From Lycorma delicatula (taxonomy: Eukaryota; Arthropoda; Insecta; Hemiptera; Fulgoridae), in assembly GCF_047948215.1 (NCBI RefSeq), contig NC_134455.1, forward strand, positions 292,665,647-292,729,646: a stretch of 64,000 nt of DNA, written 5' to 3'. The translations under genes and the position numbers were made by a program. Positions 12,373 to 24,526 of the stretch are shown here, piece by piece; within the stretch, counting starts at the first letter, position 1, and the number at the start of each line of letters is the position of its first letter. Under the pieces are notes generated by a model. That model saw only the letters and a list, made by a program, of their open reading frames with translations, made no database searches and was not told the origin of the DNA.

Positions 12373-14825
12373 GAAAATCTTTTTTGTCTATCAGTATTAT
12401 TAGCACCCTCCTCACCAAAGTTTCCAGTAATGCACACATTTTATGAATATTACAAAACATTAAGTATATAATCAAGTATTATATTTGCCATACACTAGTG
12501 TTATATTGGATTAGTTTTCATTTAATTTTTTTGTTTTTGTTAGTCATGTTGGTTTGGGTTTTACATTTTGTGGGTAAAATTTCTTCATAATTAACATCTT
12601 TCTATGGGGGTCATGTTTCTATGAGGTTTACTGTGAGACATTTAATGTAAGTTGATTCTGTTATTTGTGAAAAATAATAAATCCCTAAAATTTCTGGGTA
12701 AATGTCTAGTTTGGTAAATTTAAAACTTATTGCAGTCATTCTAGTTTAATTTGTATTCTCTAGGATTGATGTTATAACACTAAATCAGAGAAATTGGATG
12801 CACATTCACCCTCAGATATTAGGAGCAGTAACAGGAACTACGCACAATAGAGGAATGACCTGTAAGAGAAACAGAACACAGTGCTGTTAAATAAAACAAG
12901 CTGGACGCCATTAACAATAATACTACCATAAACTGATAATATTACTGATAATTATCTTTAAAAGACCTTCAGAAGAATAGTTCCATTAGTTTGAAAGTAA
13001 CTTGGTTGTTCATAATTTCTAATAAAATATTCAAAGTTTGACTGTTAAATCTGCATGTCACTTTTTAATTTTTAACTTGCTCAAAAAATATTTAAAATTG
13101 TTTTTAAACTGTAATAACTCAAAAAAGTCATACATTTTTGTCAAAAATTTACTGGGTTTTCTGAGTTTATTGGTGTTTACATTCTGCCATCAAATTAAAA
13201 TAAAAAGGCTTGATTTGATGAGGCTCATTTAAAAGATTGAAATCATGTAAAATATGAAAAAAAATTAGCTTTCCCTACATCCAAATGTTCCATTTTTAAA
13301 AGTAATAAAATATGTAATTTAATTACTAATTAATCTGTTATGTTTGAACAAGAAATAAAATAATGTATTTATTAAAAGTAAAAGTAATTTGTATTTTATA
13401 AAAGTTCTATGGAAAAAAGTTTTTGTTTAAAAAACTGACAATGTTCAAACCTTTTCAATACTCAGACAGAAATTCCCAGTATACTGCCATGAAGACATAT
13501 GGGTTAAAACTGCTTAACGACACTGTTAAAAATGTCTATGTAGTATAGCAGCAAAGTCTGTCTAACTTTAGAAGCTCATTTACTTTCCTGATTATGTCTC
13601 AAAAGTGTAGAAGAATAGTAGAGTATAGAAGAATAGTAGATATAAAATCATGCAAGATTTTTGTCATAATAATTTAAAATGTTCTTTTTTAACTTTAATT
13701 TCTATATAGATTTACAGAATTCATTTTGATTTTTTTAGTAACAAACCAGTTTCAAATAATTTTTGTTTGTAATATTTTCAAATTATATCTTGCTTAGAAA
13801 GTTAGGTAGTGTGACTAGATACTTGTTAAAGTAGAGAACTAAAAATTCAAAGTGTTTAAAAAACATTAGTTATAGTTATTAAAATTAAACCAATAATGTA
13901 AATGTAATTATCTTTTATTTTTTGACAATTCTGAAAAAAACATAAATTAATTTTTCATTTTATTTAAAATATATTACAGCTTTAAAATGTTGACCAACTA
14001 AATGTTGTTGTTCTATTTAATTTTAATGGTATTTGAATTTAGATACTTCAATAAAAGCACCTAATTTTGTATAAATTTTGAAGGTTTATACCTTTAAAAC
14101 ATACTTTTTTAATTAAAACAAAAATTATATTTAATGATTACAATCCAACAAAATCAAAATGGTTTCTGTTTTTTTTTTTTTTTTTGTATTGGGCTTATTT
14201 AGAGGATCCTTCTCTTTTTGTGAATTATGCATGCTTGACAAACGCATCTTTCATGCATGCTTTAAAAAGTTTACCTTGGACACCAAGCACCAAGCATGAT
14301 TAAAAACAATAAAATAAAATCTTTTTCATATAGAATTTCCTTTTCTCAGAAGGTGGTGTTAAAAACAACCAATTTTTAACAAAAACGAGTATTTTCAGAA
14401 CTTGTTTTTATAAGGAAGATGATATAAAGTAAATCGTAACTGAAAAATAAAAGCAAATCCTTATTGGAATTTTATCCTAAATCCAGTTTATTCAGAACCT
14501 TGACCGCTGGTTCTGATTCAGAATCCTGGTCACTGTTATGTAGTTATGAGTAGAAATAACATTATCCACCAAAAACAGGCTTATAAGTTTTTGTAATTTC
14601 TTGTTTAAACAACTTAGGTATAGCTTGAGACAGCAGTATTTTTTTTAAATTTAGTTAAATTTATAATTATGATATAAGTATTTTAATTTTAAATTTTACC
14701 TTTCAAGGATATCATTTTGTACTTTTTCAATCAAAAAGCCTAATTACTTTCACTGATTAGGTAAACTACAGAATCTTCATAGAGAATTCTGAACTTCGCA
14801 AATAAAATACTATAATAAAACATTC
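12373..14825. other. AT-rich intronic DNA without recognised features
   Basis: Contains an A/T homopolymer near 14170 and no recognised coding segment or repeat. Confidence 0.5.
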
Positions 14826-14925
14826 ATCGATCTCTGTGATAGAGTGGTAATGTGTTGGCCTTTCTTCTAGAGATCCTGGCTTCAAATCCCAGTAAGGCAT
14901 GGTATTCTTCATTTGTTACATATTT
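14826..14925 (+). mobile_element. tRNA-derived SINE
   Basis: The sequence has a polymerase III A-box-like TGATAGAGTGG near 14838 and a B-box-like GGCTTCAAATCCC near 14878, spaced as in a tRNA, followed by AGTAAGGCATGGTATTCTTCATTTG, a tail I recall from insect tRNA-related SINEs. It does not fold as a proper tRNA with paired acceptor stem, so it is not annotated as a tRNA gene. Confidence 0.7.
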
Positions 14926-15327
14926 CCATTTTCATATTACAATGTTCAAGCTTCTTTGTAAGCTTCTGTGGTGAATTAATTCATCAGTAAAAAGAAAATG
15001 TTTTTCCATGAGAAAAAACATGTATTAAGTAAATAAATATTTAACATCAAAAATAAATGTATGTTAATATACTATATTAAATATTTAACATGGATTAAAA
15101 AATTGAACTGCTCCAGCATTCTCCAGAACAGATTAAGAGAAACCATGGTAAAACCATGGAATAAGTTAGAATTTTTAATTACTCCATATCATCAGTACTT
15201 GTGGGCTTCAAATGATCTGATGTCTTTTTTTATATACTGAAAATTCATTTGACTTTTTTAAGCACTCCAAGAAGTATAATATTATGATGTTTCATACAGA
15301 AATGTACATGTTTATTTCTACTTTCAG
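14926..15327. other. 3' part of GNBP intron
   Basis: AT-rich; ends with the TTTCTACTTTCAG acceptor of the last GNBP exon. Confidence 0.5.
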
Positions 15328-15423
15328 AGATTGCTGAATTTCTGGAACAAAACATCTGAATGGTACTCAACATGGACTGATCCAGTATTACAAGTTGACA
15401 GCATCAAAGTAATTGCTCTTTAA
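15328..15423 (+). CDS. Terminal exon of the GNBP/beta-1,3-glucan recognition protein
   Basis: After the acceptor CTTTCAG (15321-15327) the phase-0 frame reads RLLNFWNKTSEWYSTWTD and ends VDSIKVIAL with TAA at 15421-15423, 31 codons plus stop. This is the typical GNBP/GH16 C-terminus (..FW.....W..TW.......VD.V.VYAL). It continues the exon at 5109-5210 in phase, where the family has the same alpha-helix linking KPW.N to DFW. The 10.1 kb intron between the two exons is almost entirely transposon debris. Confidence 0.87.
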   Translation, partial: RLLNFWNKTSEWYSTWTDPVLQVDSIKVIAL

Positions 15424-15829
15424 CTTGAATGTAAAAATTATGATTAAAAAGCTGAATGCCATACTGGAATTTTAATAATTTTATAATTAAATAATTTATT
15501 TTTAAGAATTAAAAAATAAATGAAGATATTCATTAATTAGATAATTATTTTTACTTCCCAATTCAAAACTTTTTTTATTACATGTTAAAAACTAAAATGA
15601 GAACTACATACTTTCTAAGATTTTTATTTTAGGAATAACCAACATAATTTCATTTTTAAGTTTCTGTTATTTCTTTAATAGTAAAAAAAATATTATTTCA
15701 TTAATTAACATAACAGAATGTGTGTACTGCTAAATACTAATTTCCAGTAATAACAATTTTTTAAGTTCTCATGACAGTTTTAAAAATTCTCATAACATCC
15801 ATAAAAACTTCCACAACACAATAATCTAA
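15424..15829. other. 3' UTR and flank of GNBP
   Basis: AT-rich, with AATAAA-like hexamers near 15520 that could serve polyadenylation; nothing else seen. Confidence 0.4.
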
Positions 15830-18369
15830 ATTGCGATTCCCAACCTTTTCACTGCCACAGACCCCTTATAGCCCATAGTGTGTTCTGACAGACCCCTTAC
15901 ATTTTTTCCTAATTAACAGTGGTCAACTTAATGTTCTTCATTAAATATTCGAATAATGCAACGAATTAAACATCTCAAAATGTGATAGAATTACATTTCA
16001 ATTTTAGTTGTAAATGTATCTGAGAATATATTTAAAAAATGAACTTAATTTTACATGATATCACTATAAAAAAAGGTTTTCAGGCTTACCATTAGGTTGT
16101 CTGTAGTACAGTTGATGTTGTTTTGTAGCTGCCACTTTTCCAAAGTCTGGTTCAATTCTAGCTAGTAAAGTTGCCAATCTGGTTTCATGTTAAGTTTATA
16201 TCTATACTTGTTTTTTGAGAAGGCTAGAGCAGAAAATGTACACTCACTCAAGCATGTTCATGCAATTGGCAGTAAGTGTTGTAATGCAATCCAGGAAATG
16301 TCTGGGTACACTGGACATGCATATAACCAAAATTGCAACAGGGTCAAAGTAGGAAATAGAATTTTTAAATTGGAATCACTTAATTGTAACAGCCCCTCTT
16401 CTACTTTGACAGGAAGACTATTCTCTGTCAATATGAGTAGTTTTTCATCCAGTTATTATTTCCACTATAGGAAGAAAAATATTCCTTAATTCCAATGCCA
16501 ATGATTCCAGATGTTCTGTTATGTTTTCAGTGACATCAGACGAGAGTTGATCATCATTTGTTGCAAGAAAGTCACTGTGAGAAGGAAACAAATCAAATTC
16601 TTGATTAGCAGCTTGGCATGACCGTAGGTTTAATATCTTTATTGTTGCTTCAATTTTATCCTGAGTGAAGAACACTGTTAAAGATGAACCATGAAGACTG
16701 GAATTTAGAAAGCTAAAAATATCTGATAAGTAGGTAAGACAAGCAAGATAAGAAAACTAAGTTCACAAACAATGTTTATTTTCAAATTTGGAGTCAAGAA
16801 GAAAAATCCTCACCTGATACCCAGCTGAAACAGCCATGTTAACATTTTATCTTGTGATAACCAGTACACCTCTTAATGAAGCAGCAAATGTTCTTATTCA
16901 CTTCCCATTTCTTGACATAGTGTGGTGAAGATATGTGAATTATTAAGAGGCTGAAATTTAACAAAATTTATTGTTTTCACTGCATCACCAAGAACGAATT
17001 TCATATAAGTGGACATAGTACATAAGACTAATGATTCATAATAAATACTACAGTGAGTCGATTTTGCAAATTAGATGGCACACTGGATTGAATGTGCGCC
17101 ACAAGTCCCTTAAATTTTCCTATCATAGTCCTTGTGGCACCTGTTCACACCCCAACACATTTATCCCAGCTAATTCCATTGCCATTGACAAAATTGTTAA
17201 CAACGAAAATAATCTCACCAGTAGCATGTAATGGCACTGCATTTCAAAATAACACATCTACATAAATGCCATTATTATCATTCATCACAAAGCATAATAG
17301 ATTTGCATTGTCTGAAATTTCAGTACTATCATCCAGCTGCAATACAAAATATTCACTTGATCACACTTGTTCAACTAATGTGCTCTTTACATTTTCTGCC
17401 ATTTCATCAATTCATCATTTTATTGTGTTACTTGCTAATGATATAAAGACAATTTTTTTAGTACAATTATCACCATACATAATATTTGTTATTCTCTTCA
17501 CTACAGGAAGAATTAGCTCATTTGCTATTGCATGTAGTTGCCCTTTTTGAAGTATGGGCAACTACTTCATAGGAAGCTGGAATGACTATTTTATACCTTG
17601 AACTTGATGCAAAACTCTTCATTGATTTCTTTCACTCAATTATTGTACAAGCCTTCTTCGAGAATATTCAGGTGTTTTATTTGCACAGTCATTATGTTTA
17701 GTTTGTAAATGCTGTGCAGTTTTGAAGGTATCGTTTACTCATTTGATAGAACTTCACTGCAAATAACTCATTGTGGCTTCTCATCACCGCCTTTACTAAC
17801 ACTGTGGATTTGGATTCCAACTAACTATCAAAAATACTTTTCATGTTTTTTTAACTGTATTTGTGAATTTGAAACACTTCATTGTTTGGACGCTTTAGCG
17901 AACCAGCAATTCATGCTGTTCAAAGGAAAATTAACTTTAAATCACAAGTACCATGTTTTGAACTTCCAAGAGAACAATTAACACAAGTCAGAACCAACCA
18001 CACTACTAAGAGAATATCTAAAATACTGGCAAGTGGCTACAAATACATACAAACTCAGCCAAAATAGTTAAAACTATAGGAGGTGGAATTTACTTCTGCT
18101 AACAAAAAATAACGGATAGGAAAGAATAGGTTATTCAACTCTACCTAAGTAATTGTGCAAACATTCCTTTGTAAATACTGAGGCTGAAAATTCTTGTGGC
18201 AAAACTGAAAATATTTTTATAAATTGATAACATGATAAATTGAAGTTTACAATTATCTTATTTCAAAAATAAAACTAATTATTTTTCTTATTAATATCAT
18301 TTTTTATTTTGAGTTGTTGATGCTCTGGCAGCTCCAAGAGTTACATACCCCAGGTTGGGGACTGCTGAT
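15830..18369 (-). mobile_element. hAT element of ZBED5/SCAND3 type, decayed
   Basis: The left end GCGATTCCCAACCTTTTC and the inverted right end (CAGCAGTCCCCAACCTGGGG read on the minus strand from 18367) fit the CAG.G.TCCCCAACC termini of hAT elements of this group. The coding remnant between them is on the minus strand. I could not identify the 8-bp target duplication with confidence. Confidence 0.7.
16445..17640 (-). pseudogene. hAT transposase, ZBED5/SCAN-domain-protein-3-like, decayed
   Basis: In minus-strand order: IVIPASYEVVAHTSKR (about 17610-17550; family ..SY.VAY..AK..KPHTI), then NFVKFQPLNNSHIFTTLCQEMGSE (about 16970-16900; family FIK.RPL.SRLF..LC..M), VYWLSQDKMLTWLFQL (about 16870-16820; family V.WLSRGKVL.RVFEL), and DKIEATIKILNLRSCQAAN with FPSHSDFL and ENITEHLESLALELRNIF (16660-16450). 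The family is about 600 residues with a BED finger and a C-terminal dimerisation domain. Many stops interrupt this copy and the BED finger is not seen. Confidence 0.75.
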
Positions 18370-18480
18370 TTACATATTATGCTTTCCTCCATTCATTTAA
18401 TACAGTTATGCAGTGACATCTCATAACTGTGACTAAACCTCTCTATCCCTATTGTGAGCTTCTGAGAATAGTATTTTTAT
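18370..18480. other. Spacer
   Basis: Short AT-rich spacer. Confidence 0.4.
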
Positions 18481-19105
18481 TTAAATAATTTTTTTTTTAT
18501 TTGTTGACAGATTTAAATCTCTAATATTTTTCCTCCAATGGTAGTACACTAGCCATAATTGTACAACTTTTTTTGAATTCATAACTTTCGTAACTTTCTT
18601 CATATTAAGAAAAAATTCATTAAAAATATCCATAATCTCCTTAATAGGTTTACAATTTATATTGCCAAAATTGGCTTTGGTTTTGATTAAAAATGATTTT
18701 CTTAAGTTTCTCATATCAGTCAGTTGAAAATAATTTAATATTTCTTACAGTAAACCATTAGTCAACTATACTTTACCTAGGATGGTTTTTCCTAAATTCA
18801 GCCTACTGCCTACACTTAATTCAAAAAATACTATTCTTTTCAGCTCTCTTCAAATGAATTTCTTCTCCGTCATTTTCGATGCTAACTGATAGGGAAATTT
18901 CTTTAGACCTCACAGTTTATTTAATCTGTGAGCTTTTTTCATGTCACCAAGTCCTTTATTTAGGTTGATTCATAATATTTCTTAACTATTCTCAACACTG
19001 TTACCATGTCTTTTGTAGTACTTCAATGTTTCAATTATTACAAGACTGTTGATATGCTTCCATGTTTTATTGATTGCTTTTTATACATCACTGCTAAACC
19101 ATGAC
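18481..19105 (-). pseudogene. Jockey-like LINE fragment between endonuclease and reverse transcriptase
   Basis: Minus-strand frames read WFSSDVYKKQSIKHGSIS near 19090, and then IKEIMDIFNEFFLNM near 18640, the phrases found between the endonuclease and RT domains of Jockey/CR1-like ORF2 (PW....Y.....R..., ..A..FNEFF.N). No RT core is present. Several stops intervene. Confidence 0.55.
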
Positions 19106-20399
19106 ATATTTTGGTTTTTTTTTTAACCTTTCATTTTTCCTATTTAAATTAATGTCTAAACTTACAATCTGTTTCATGTTTATACATCATTAATATATAT
19201 TTAGATAGCATTATTGTATAGTCATAAATTAAAAATATCAGAATTTAAATGTTTTAGATGTTGTAATAGAAATTTTTTAAGTTTCTTACGATTATGTTTT
19301 ACAGTTTAGATGTTATAACAAAAACTGTTTAAGTTTCTTACAATTACTTTTTCTGTTTTGTACCCATCTCTTAGGATCTTACCATTATTTTAAATTAATA
19401 ATGAGAAAGGACGGCAAATACTTGCATAATAATTTTCTGTAGAACATTGTTAAGCTACTCATATTTGAAAACACTACATCAGTTAGTGCTGTATTTTCTG
19501 ACATTCTTCTTGTTGATTTTCTGTCTGTTCCAATCAGTAAGACATTCAATATTTTTTTTAACCTTATTAACGTAAAATTTATTATTTCAATGAATAACAC
19601 AATTCAACATGGATGAAAAAACAAACAATTTATTTTTCAATTGAAAATAGTATTGAGTCAATTGAAAATAGAAAATTATCTTAGCAAAAAGGTGTTTATA
19701 CAAATAGAAAACAAATGAATGTTGCACCACAAGGAGAGAAAAAAATGTTTTATTAATGAGACATCATTGACAAATTCATTGGTATGTAATTTGCTTATTG
19801 CTATTAATATTCTGTACAATTTGAAATTAATACAATGGAAACTCTTAACTAAACCAATTTGGAGATAGCCATTTTTTTATTACACAGGCCAACATTTTAT
19901 AACAATCGAAAAAAAATTGTTTTCAATTTGTTAACCAATTCCTACGTATTTTTGGGTGCTGAAAACAAATATGACCTCAATTGGTCATATTTGTATGACC
20001 ATGTAACGATTTTTGACAAAAAGACTTCAATTTTTTTTTTTTTAATATAAAACCAACTTTTAATCAAATTTAAAATTTCTTTATAAATGATATGAAAAAC
20101 AAAATTTCTTTAAAATATCATTAAAACTAATAAAAACACAATGAAATACTATTTATGTCCTTATAAAATCTATTTCTTTTTGTTCTGGTGTTTTTTCTTC
20201 TGTGGTCTCACAGCAGTTCATCCTTTTTAACACCCAATAGTAGTCGGCTATTGTGGTCAAGTTCCATCTCCCTTGCTGTCTCTTCTCTCCATCTCTTTAT
20301 TTTTTGGGAATCATTTCCTCTGCTCTTCACTTACTGTATCAAGATTTTCAGGAAAGTAGTCAAAGTGTGAATCTAGAAATGTACCATTAGGCTCATTTG
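19106..20399. other. AT-rich intergenic DNA
   Basis: Mostly A/T. The stretch GGGTGCTGAAAACAAATATG..CCTCAATTGGTCATATTTGTATGACC near 19954-20000 looks like part of a dispersed repeat but has no second copy in this window. Confidence 0.4.
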
Positions 20400-21130
20400 T
20401 TAAAAATTTTTCTTATATATTTTGAACAATATTTTTATAATCTTCATTATTTTTGTTGCCAAGAAACTTTGTAAATGTACCCTTGAAGGCTTTCCAAGCT
20501 TGTTTTCTGCTTCCTCCAATTCAAACTCAAATATTTCATCTTGCATAAGCTTCCTTATGTCCGGACAAAAATATCCTCCTTCTCTTTGTTTCTGATAAAC
20601 CTGGAAACTGATTACAAAGATACTTGAAACACTCTCCATTTTTTTTTAATGCCTCATTTACCCTCGATAATTTAATGGATATTTGGAATAACTGCTTTGT
20701 TGTTCAAATAGCAGTTGTGTAAATACACTGATGAAAATTTCTGCTGAGGCATGTGCATCGATGGTATCCTGTCAGAGGCCAAACTGATAGTGTTATTATC
20801 AGGTTTAGAGTGTCTAAAAGATGACCTTTGATAAAGCTTATCAAGGCTTGGAACAGAAGGGGTGGTGGTGACTGGGGTCATCACAAGGCAGATAGGTGTC
20901 TTCCCTACGGAGGTCAGGATGTTCAACTAACAAAGAACCTTTAAATTGCCACAGATTTTTCAACCCTGATACCTTGAAAATTTTATAGTGAATTTTAGTG
21001 AGTTATTAAATAACTCAAGATTTTCATAACACTCTTTCAAATGAGCAACATGCCCCATTGCTAAAGAAGCATACTTATTTCCATTGTGCAGAAGAATTGC
21101 CATACGACTCCTTCAAGCTGTGATTAACTA
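20400..21130 (-). pseudogene. Second remnant of the unnamed multicopy family
   Basis: On the minus strand RMAILLHNGNKYASLAMGH and HLKECYENLELFNNS (21115-21020), then KICGNLKVL (about 20960-20935), then GGYFCPDIRKLMQDEIFEFE (20590-20530) and, after a frameshift, AWKAF-like text with FLGNKN and DYK (20500-20440). Together with 11605-12190 this covers different parts of the same uncharacterised arthropod protein (HNGNK..S.P..H, ICGDLKV, F.GPQI..L, ..FLGN....Y). Lesions throughout. Confidence 0.65.
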
Positions 21131-22030
21131 TCTATAACACTATGATTAAGTATGATTTCCATATACTGTATATAGTTTCAGGTTAAAATTACCCAGAAAA
21201 ATTTATAAGTTGTAATTGTGGAATTTGATATTAACTACCTACTGAAATTAAGAGTACTAAACATGATAATAAATATTAGAAAACTTAGATATCATTTAAT
21301 TAATAAAATGTCTGTACTTATTGTGAGATTTATGATTGCTGTGTTTCTTTTATTTTTTGTTTTTCAGTTATCTAATTTTTAGTTAATTTTATAATTATTA
21401 GTTTATTACAATACTTTTTTTACAAATTGCATACTTCTACTTACACATTTATTCTAATAATTTAAACCTTGTAATACTTTCAACAAACATTAATTAAAAT
21501 AACTTAAAAAATGTTTGTCAGTGAGGATAAAGATACATCCTGATCTGTAAGAATAAACATTTGATATAAATTTTGAAAACCATGAAATACTTTTACACAT
21601 CGTAACATATGAACTTTTTCAAACTAACACATCCTAGTTCATTATATTAGTACTTCTTCCTTGGTTTGATATTCTCTCTTATCCAACATTTTTTTTTTTA
21701 GTAAAATTATAAAAATCATTTATTTGTTCCAATCTTTTTTTTGTTATTTTTACTGCAGAAAGTGGAAATAATTCTCGACTCTTATCAAAAATATTGATAG
21801 GAGAATGTTTTAACTAAAAAAAAAGTTTTGTTTAGTTCCAGTAGCCCTGAGAATTTTAAATATATTACATCCTGGTAAAGATGTATACTAGGGTTTTGAG
21901 CATCAACATGAAGGTGGCAGCACTCGTCAACAAAAGTTAGGGAATGCATTCGCACATGCGTTGAAAAGCACTCACTTAAATTATAGCTATTTTGGAAACT
22001 TAGTTGTTGTTTGATAGTCATTTGAGTAAG
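21131..22030. other. AT-rich intergenic DNA
   Basis: No coding signal. The stretch 21890-22030 is probably the 5' untranslated end of the mariner fragment that follows; its TIR was not identified. Confidence 0.4.
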
Positions 22031-22035
22031 TCATT

Positions 22036-22438
22036 ATGAATGTTTTTGTGAAAATGAAAAAATCAAATATCGTGCCGTGATTAAATACTTGCATTTGAAA
22101 GGCAATATGCCTATGGAAATTAAAACCAAGTTGGATGCTGTTTACAGGGACTCTGTCCCATCATTTACCACCGTGAAAAAAAGGGCTGCAGAATTTAAAC
22201 ATGGACGAACAGCTTGGTTGATGAGTGTTTTGGACGGCCAAAAACTGCAACCACCACTGATATCATTGAAAAAGTTCACCAAATGGCACTGGGCGACCAA
22301 CGAATTAAGGTTAGAGATAAAGCAGAGACTATGAGCATATCGAAAGAACAAATGTGTCACCGATTGTATTGGTTCTCCGAGAGCATTAGGAAATTACATG
22401 ATGGAACAATTCTGGTGGAAACATTTAATGATGAGTAG
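22036..22438 (+). pseudogene. mariner transposase N-terminal fragment (element 3)
   Basis: Reads KYRAVIKYLHLKGNMPMEIK (~22070), DSVPSFTTVKKRAAEFKHGR (22150), then with a frameshift near 22215 GRPKTATTTDIIEKVHQMALG and RIKVRDKAETMSISKEQMCH (22235-22355). These are the two helix-turn-helix motifs of a mariner transposase of a third subfamily. The catalytic domain is missing; the frame ends at TAG 22436-22438. Adjacent to a LINE gag fragment. Confidence 0.8.
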
Positions 22439-22491
22439 AGTTGCTCCCTATTACGTCTCACCAATATGGGCAGCATAAACATAAATAAAAC

Positions 22492-22635
22492 ATGCCACAA
22501 GACCCTAAATACCAGCCGAGGGGTAATTTTTGTCGTGACCTTCTGGAAATGAATTTAAGTGAAATTGCTGATGAACTTCGTGTTCAAGGTATTGTAGAAG
22601 TGAAACATATAATGAAACGGCATCTCACATTTATC
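22492..22635 (+). pseudogene. Jockey-like LINE ORF1 (gag) fragment at the Polinton border
   Basis: The frame PRGNFCRDLLEMNLSEIADE followed by VQGIVEVKHIMKR matches the segment that precedes the CCHC zinc knuckles in Jockey/I-type gag proteins (.RGVI.CRDLLE...EEI..EL..Q.V.EV..I..R). It stops resembling gag at about 22630, where the Polinton fiber gene ends on the opposite strand, so this marks the left edge of the Polinton. Confidence 0.6.
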
Positions 22636-23528
22636 TCACATAAGCGTTTGTTGATTTAAGTTTCTGTTAGCGTTGTCGTTAATGTTTAATAGAAATTTGT
22701 AGAACCTAAATAGTGTGTCATCGATATATCCCTTAGTCGCAGTAAGCAATTTTTGTATATGTAATTCCATATCGTCCACGTAGGACTTTGTTGCGACGTC
22801 CGTCTTTTCGACAGGATCACCGACTCTACATATTCGCTTATTTTGATAATTGACTGCGTTGTCATCATCTTTAAAAATCTTCGCTAAGAATACACGATTT
22901 AGATCGCTATGCATTACGTACTCTTCCACCAACGTTTTCTTCAACTGACCCCTCATTATATCGACATATCCTTTAGTCGCGAGGTCAGTCAACTGAACAG
23001 GTGCCTTGGCGTTTGTTATAACACTTTTTTGGATATCCACAACACCGTCATTACTCGTTAAAATCCTATTTGTCACTTTGTCTACGTATGACTTTGTAGT
23101 GAGATCCGTGCTATTAATTGGTGCACCAGCATTTGCGATAACGCACCCTCTCGCGTTAATTGTCTCATTTTTACCGAAAAGGTTTTTCCGTAAATAGTCG
23201 ACAGTTACGGCGTCTGTTTTTACAATTGGATCGGCGATATCGCACAATCGCCTCTTTGAAAAGGAGAGTGCGTTGTTGTCCATCGGTGAAAATGTCGGTA
23301 AGTATTTATTATTCAATTAGCTTTGCTTTGCTTTACGAACATTTTCTTAACGTGACCGATTGTTGCACCATCATCATCTTCAACAGACGGTCCGACGTTG
23401 CACAAATGTCTTTTTTTGATATCGAAATCTCCATCGGCGGTTTTGTCAAACGTTTCGACAATCCGAGTTGGTGGTGGTTGGGCGGTTGCACTCCCAACGC
23501 GAGAACGTCCGAACTTGTCGATACTCAT
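22636..23528 (-). pseudogene. Polinton fiber-like protein with repeated TD..TK.YVD motif, one frameshift
   Basis: The chain begins MSIDKFGRS at 23528, two bases after the stop of the upstream gene, and runs FDIKKRHLCNVGPSVEDDDG before a frameshift near 23315; the remaining 226 residues are open to TGA 22638-22636. It contains repeated units: KRRLCDIADPIVKTDAVTVD, INSTDLTTKSYVD, VQLTDLATKGYVD, RICRVGDPVEKTDVATKSYV, TATKGYIDD. Such repeats (..I.NV.DP...TDA.TK.YVD) form the trimeric shafts of phage tail fibers, and DKFGR at the N-terminus is, from memory, typical of fiber-like proteins in arthropod Polintons. Likely role: virion spike for attachment; inferred only. About 297 residues if counted across the frameshift. 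Confidence 0.75.
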
Positions 23529-23530
23529 CT

Positions 23531-24491
23531 TCAGACTGTTAAAAATAAAAAGTTCCCTGTACTACCCTCCTTTATGTATCCGCCTTCTTGTAGTTCTTCT
23601 ATGATCGAAACTATTTCGTTATTATGACCGGTATGACCCGCACGTTTCGAAGCCAATAAAAGTCGCAGTCTATCGCACAGTTCATTCAGACGTAATCCGG
23701 TCTAACCGTTTTCTTCGCTCTCATCAACAGACCCGATCCGGTTATTGGACTTTCGTCGTCATGACCGCTTTCCGACGAAAGATGCGTACGAGGAAACAGT
23801 CTTTTGATAATATTCTTGTACTTTAACGATCGACTGGAAATTATGCGACCGGTATTTTGACTTTTATGCGCCTCAGTAGTTTCTAATATTTTCTTATAGT
23901 TATTTAAATCTTTGGTTGTATAATCTACAGGCTCATAAATCATCTTTACGTCTATATACGTCTATACGTCTTGTTGTCGATAACTATTTTATTTCCTTTG
24001 AACTGGAGTGGTTTTGTTCCAATCATCCATTGATCGTAAATGTTTTTAACTCCGTAGACGTTGTCTATTTTTTTACCTTTATCCGTTACGGTAAGATCCA
24101 AGAAATGTTTTGCACGAAAACCCATCGTTTTCGGTGTCGACGAGTCTACAGGTTTCACGAACTGTTTTTCCGACGTCGGTGTTTTAAAGAGTCTTCTCAT
24201 AACAGTCGGTGTCTCTTCCACCACCTCCTCCTTTTCACCCACTCCATTTGCATTCTCTTCTTGTTCTTTTTTAACATCGTACTTTTGTTTAAATGATTGA
24301 TTAAGTTCTCGGAGCGGTTCGACAATAGGCTTAAATTGCTTTTCAATAACTTGTTCCGATTCCGTTATTCCTTGCGTAATAGCGCGATGTTTTCGTTTAA
24401 TCGAATCTCGTATTCTATCGATTTCCATTACCAACTTCGCAGACGACGACGACGACAAGGATGGCATATCGACCTCGTTCTTGTTCGACAT
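23531..24491 (-). pseudogene. Conserved Polinton coiled-coil protein (PC-like), two frameshifts
   Basis: Start ATG 24491. The N-terminal part, rich in heptad-like IDRIRDSIKRKHRAITQG and EPLRELNQSFKQKY, predicts coiled coil; then an acidic linker (KKEQEENANGVGEKEEVVEE), then DNVYGVKNIYDQWMIGTKPL and NKIVIDNKTY. After a frameshift near 23945 (next to a small TATACGTCTA duplication) it continues DYTTKDLNNYKKILETTEAH and ITGSGLLMRAKK, and after another near 23697 NELCDRLRLLLASKRAGHTG, GHNNEIVSIIEELQEGGYIK, stop 23533-23531. The RLRLL.AS..AGHTGHNNEI..IIEEL ending is a hallmark I remember from arthropod Polinton proteins of unknown function, probably a minor virion protein. Confidence 0.75.
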
Positions 24492-24526
24492 CGTGGTTAC
24501 AAATGATCGGAAAACAGTCGATCACA

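Noticed and set aside
17231..17550. Overlapping plus-strand ORFs at 17031-18067
   Set aside because: They are antisense to the decayed hAT transposase and have no motif.
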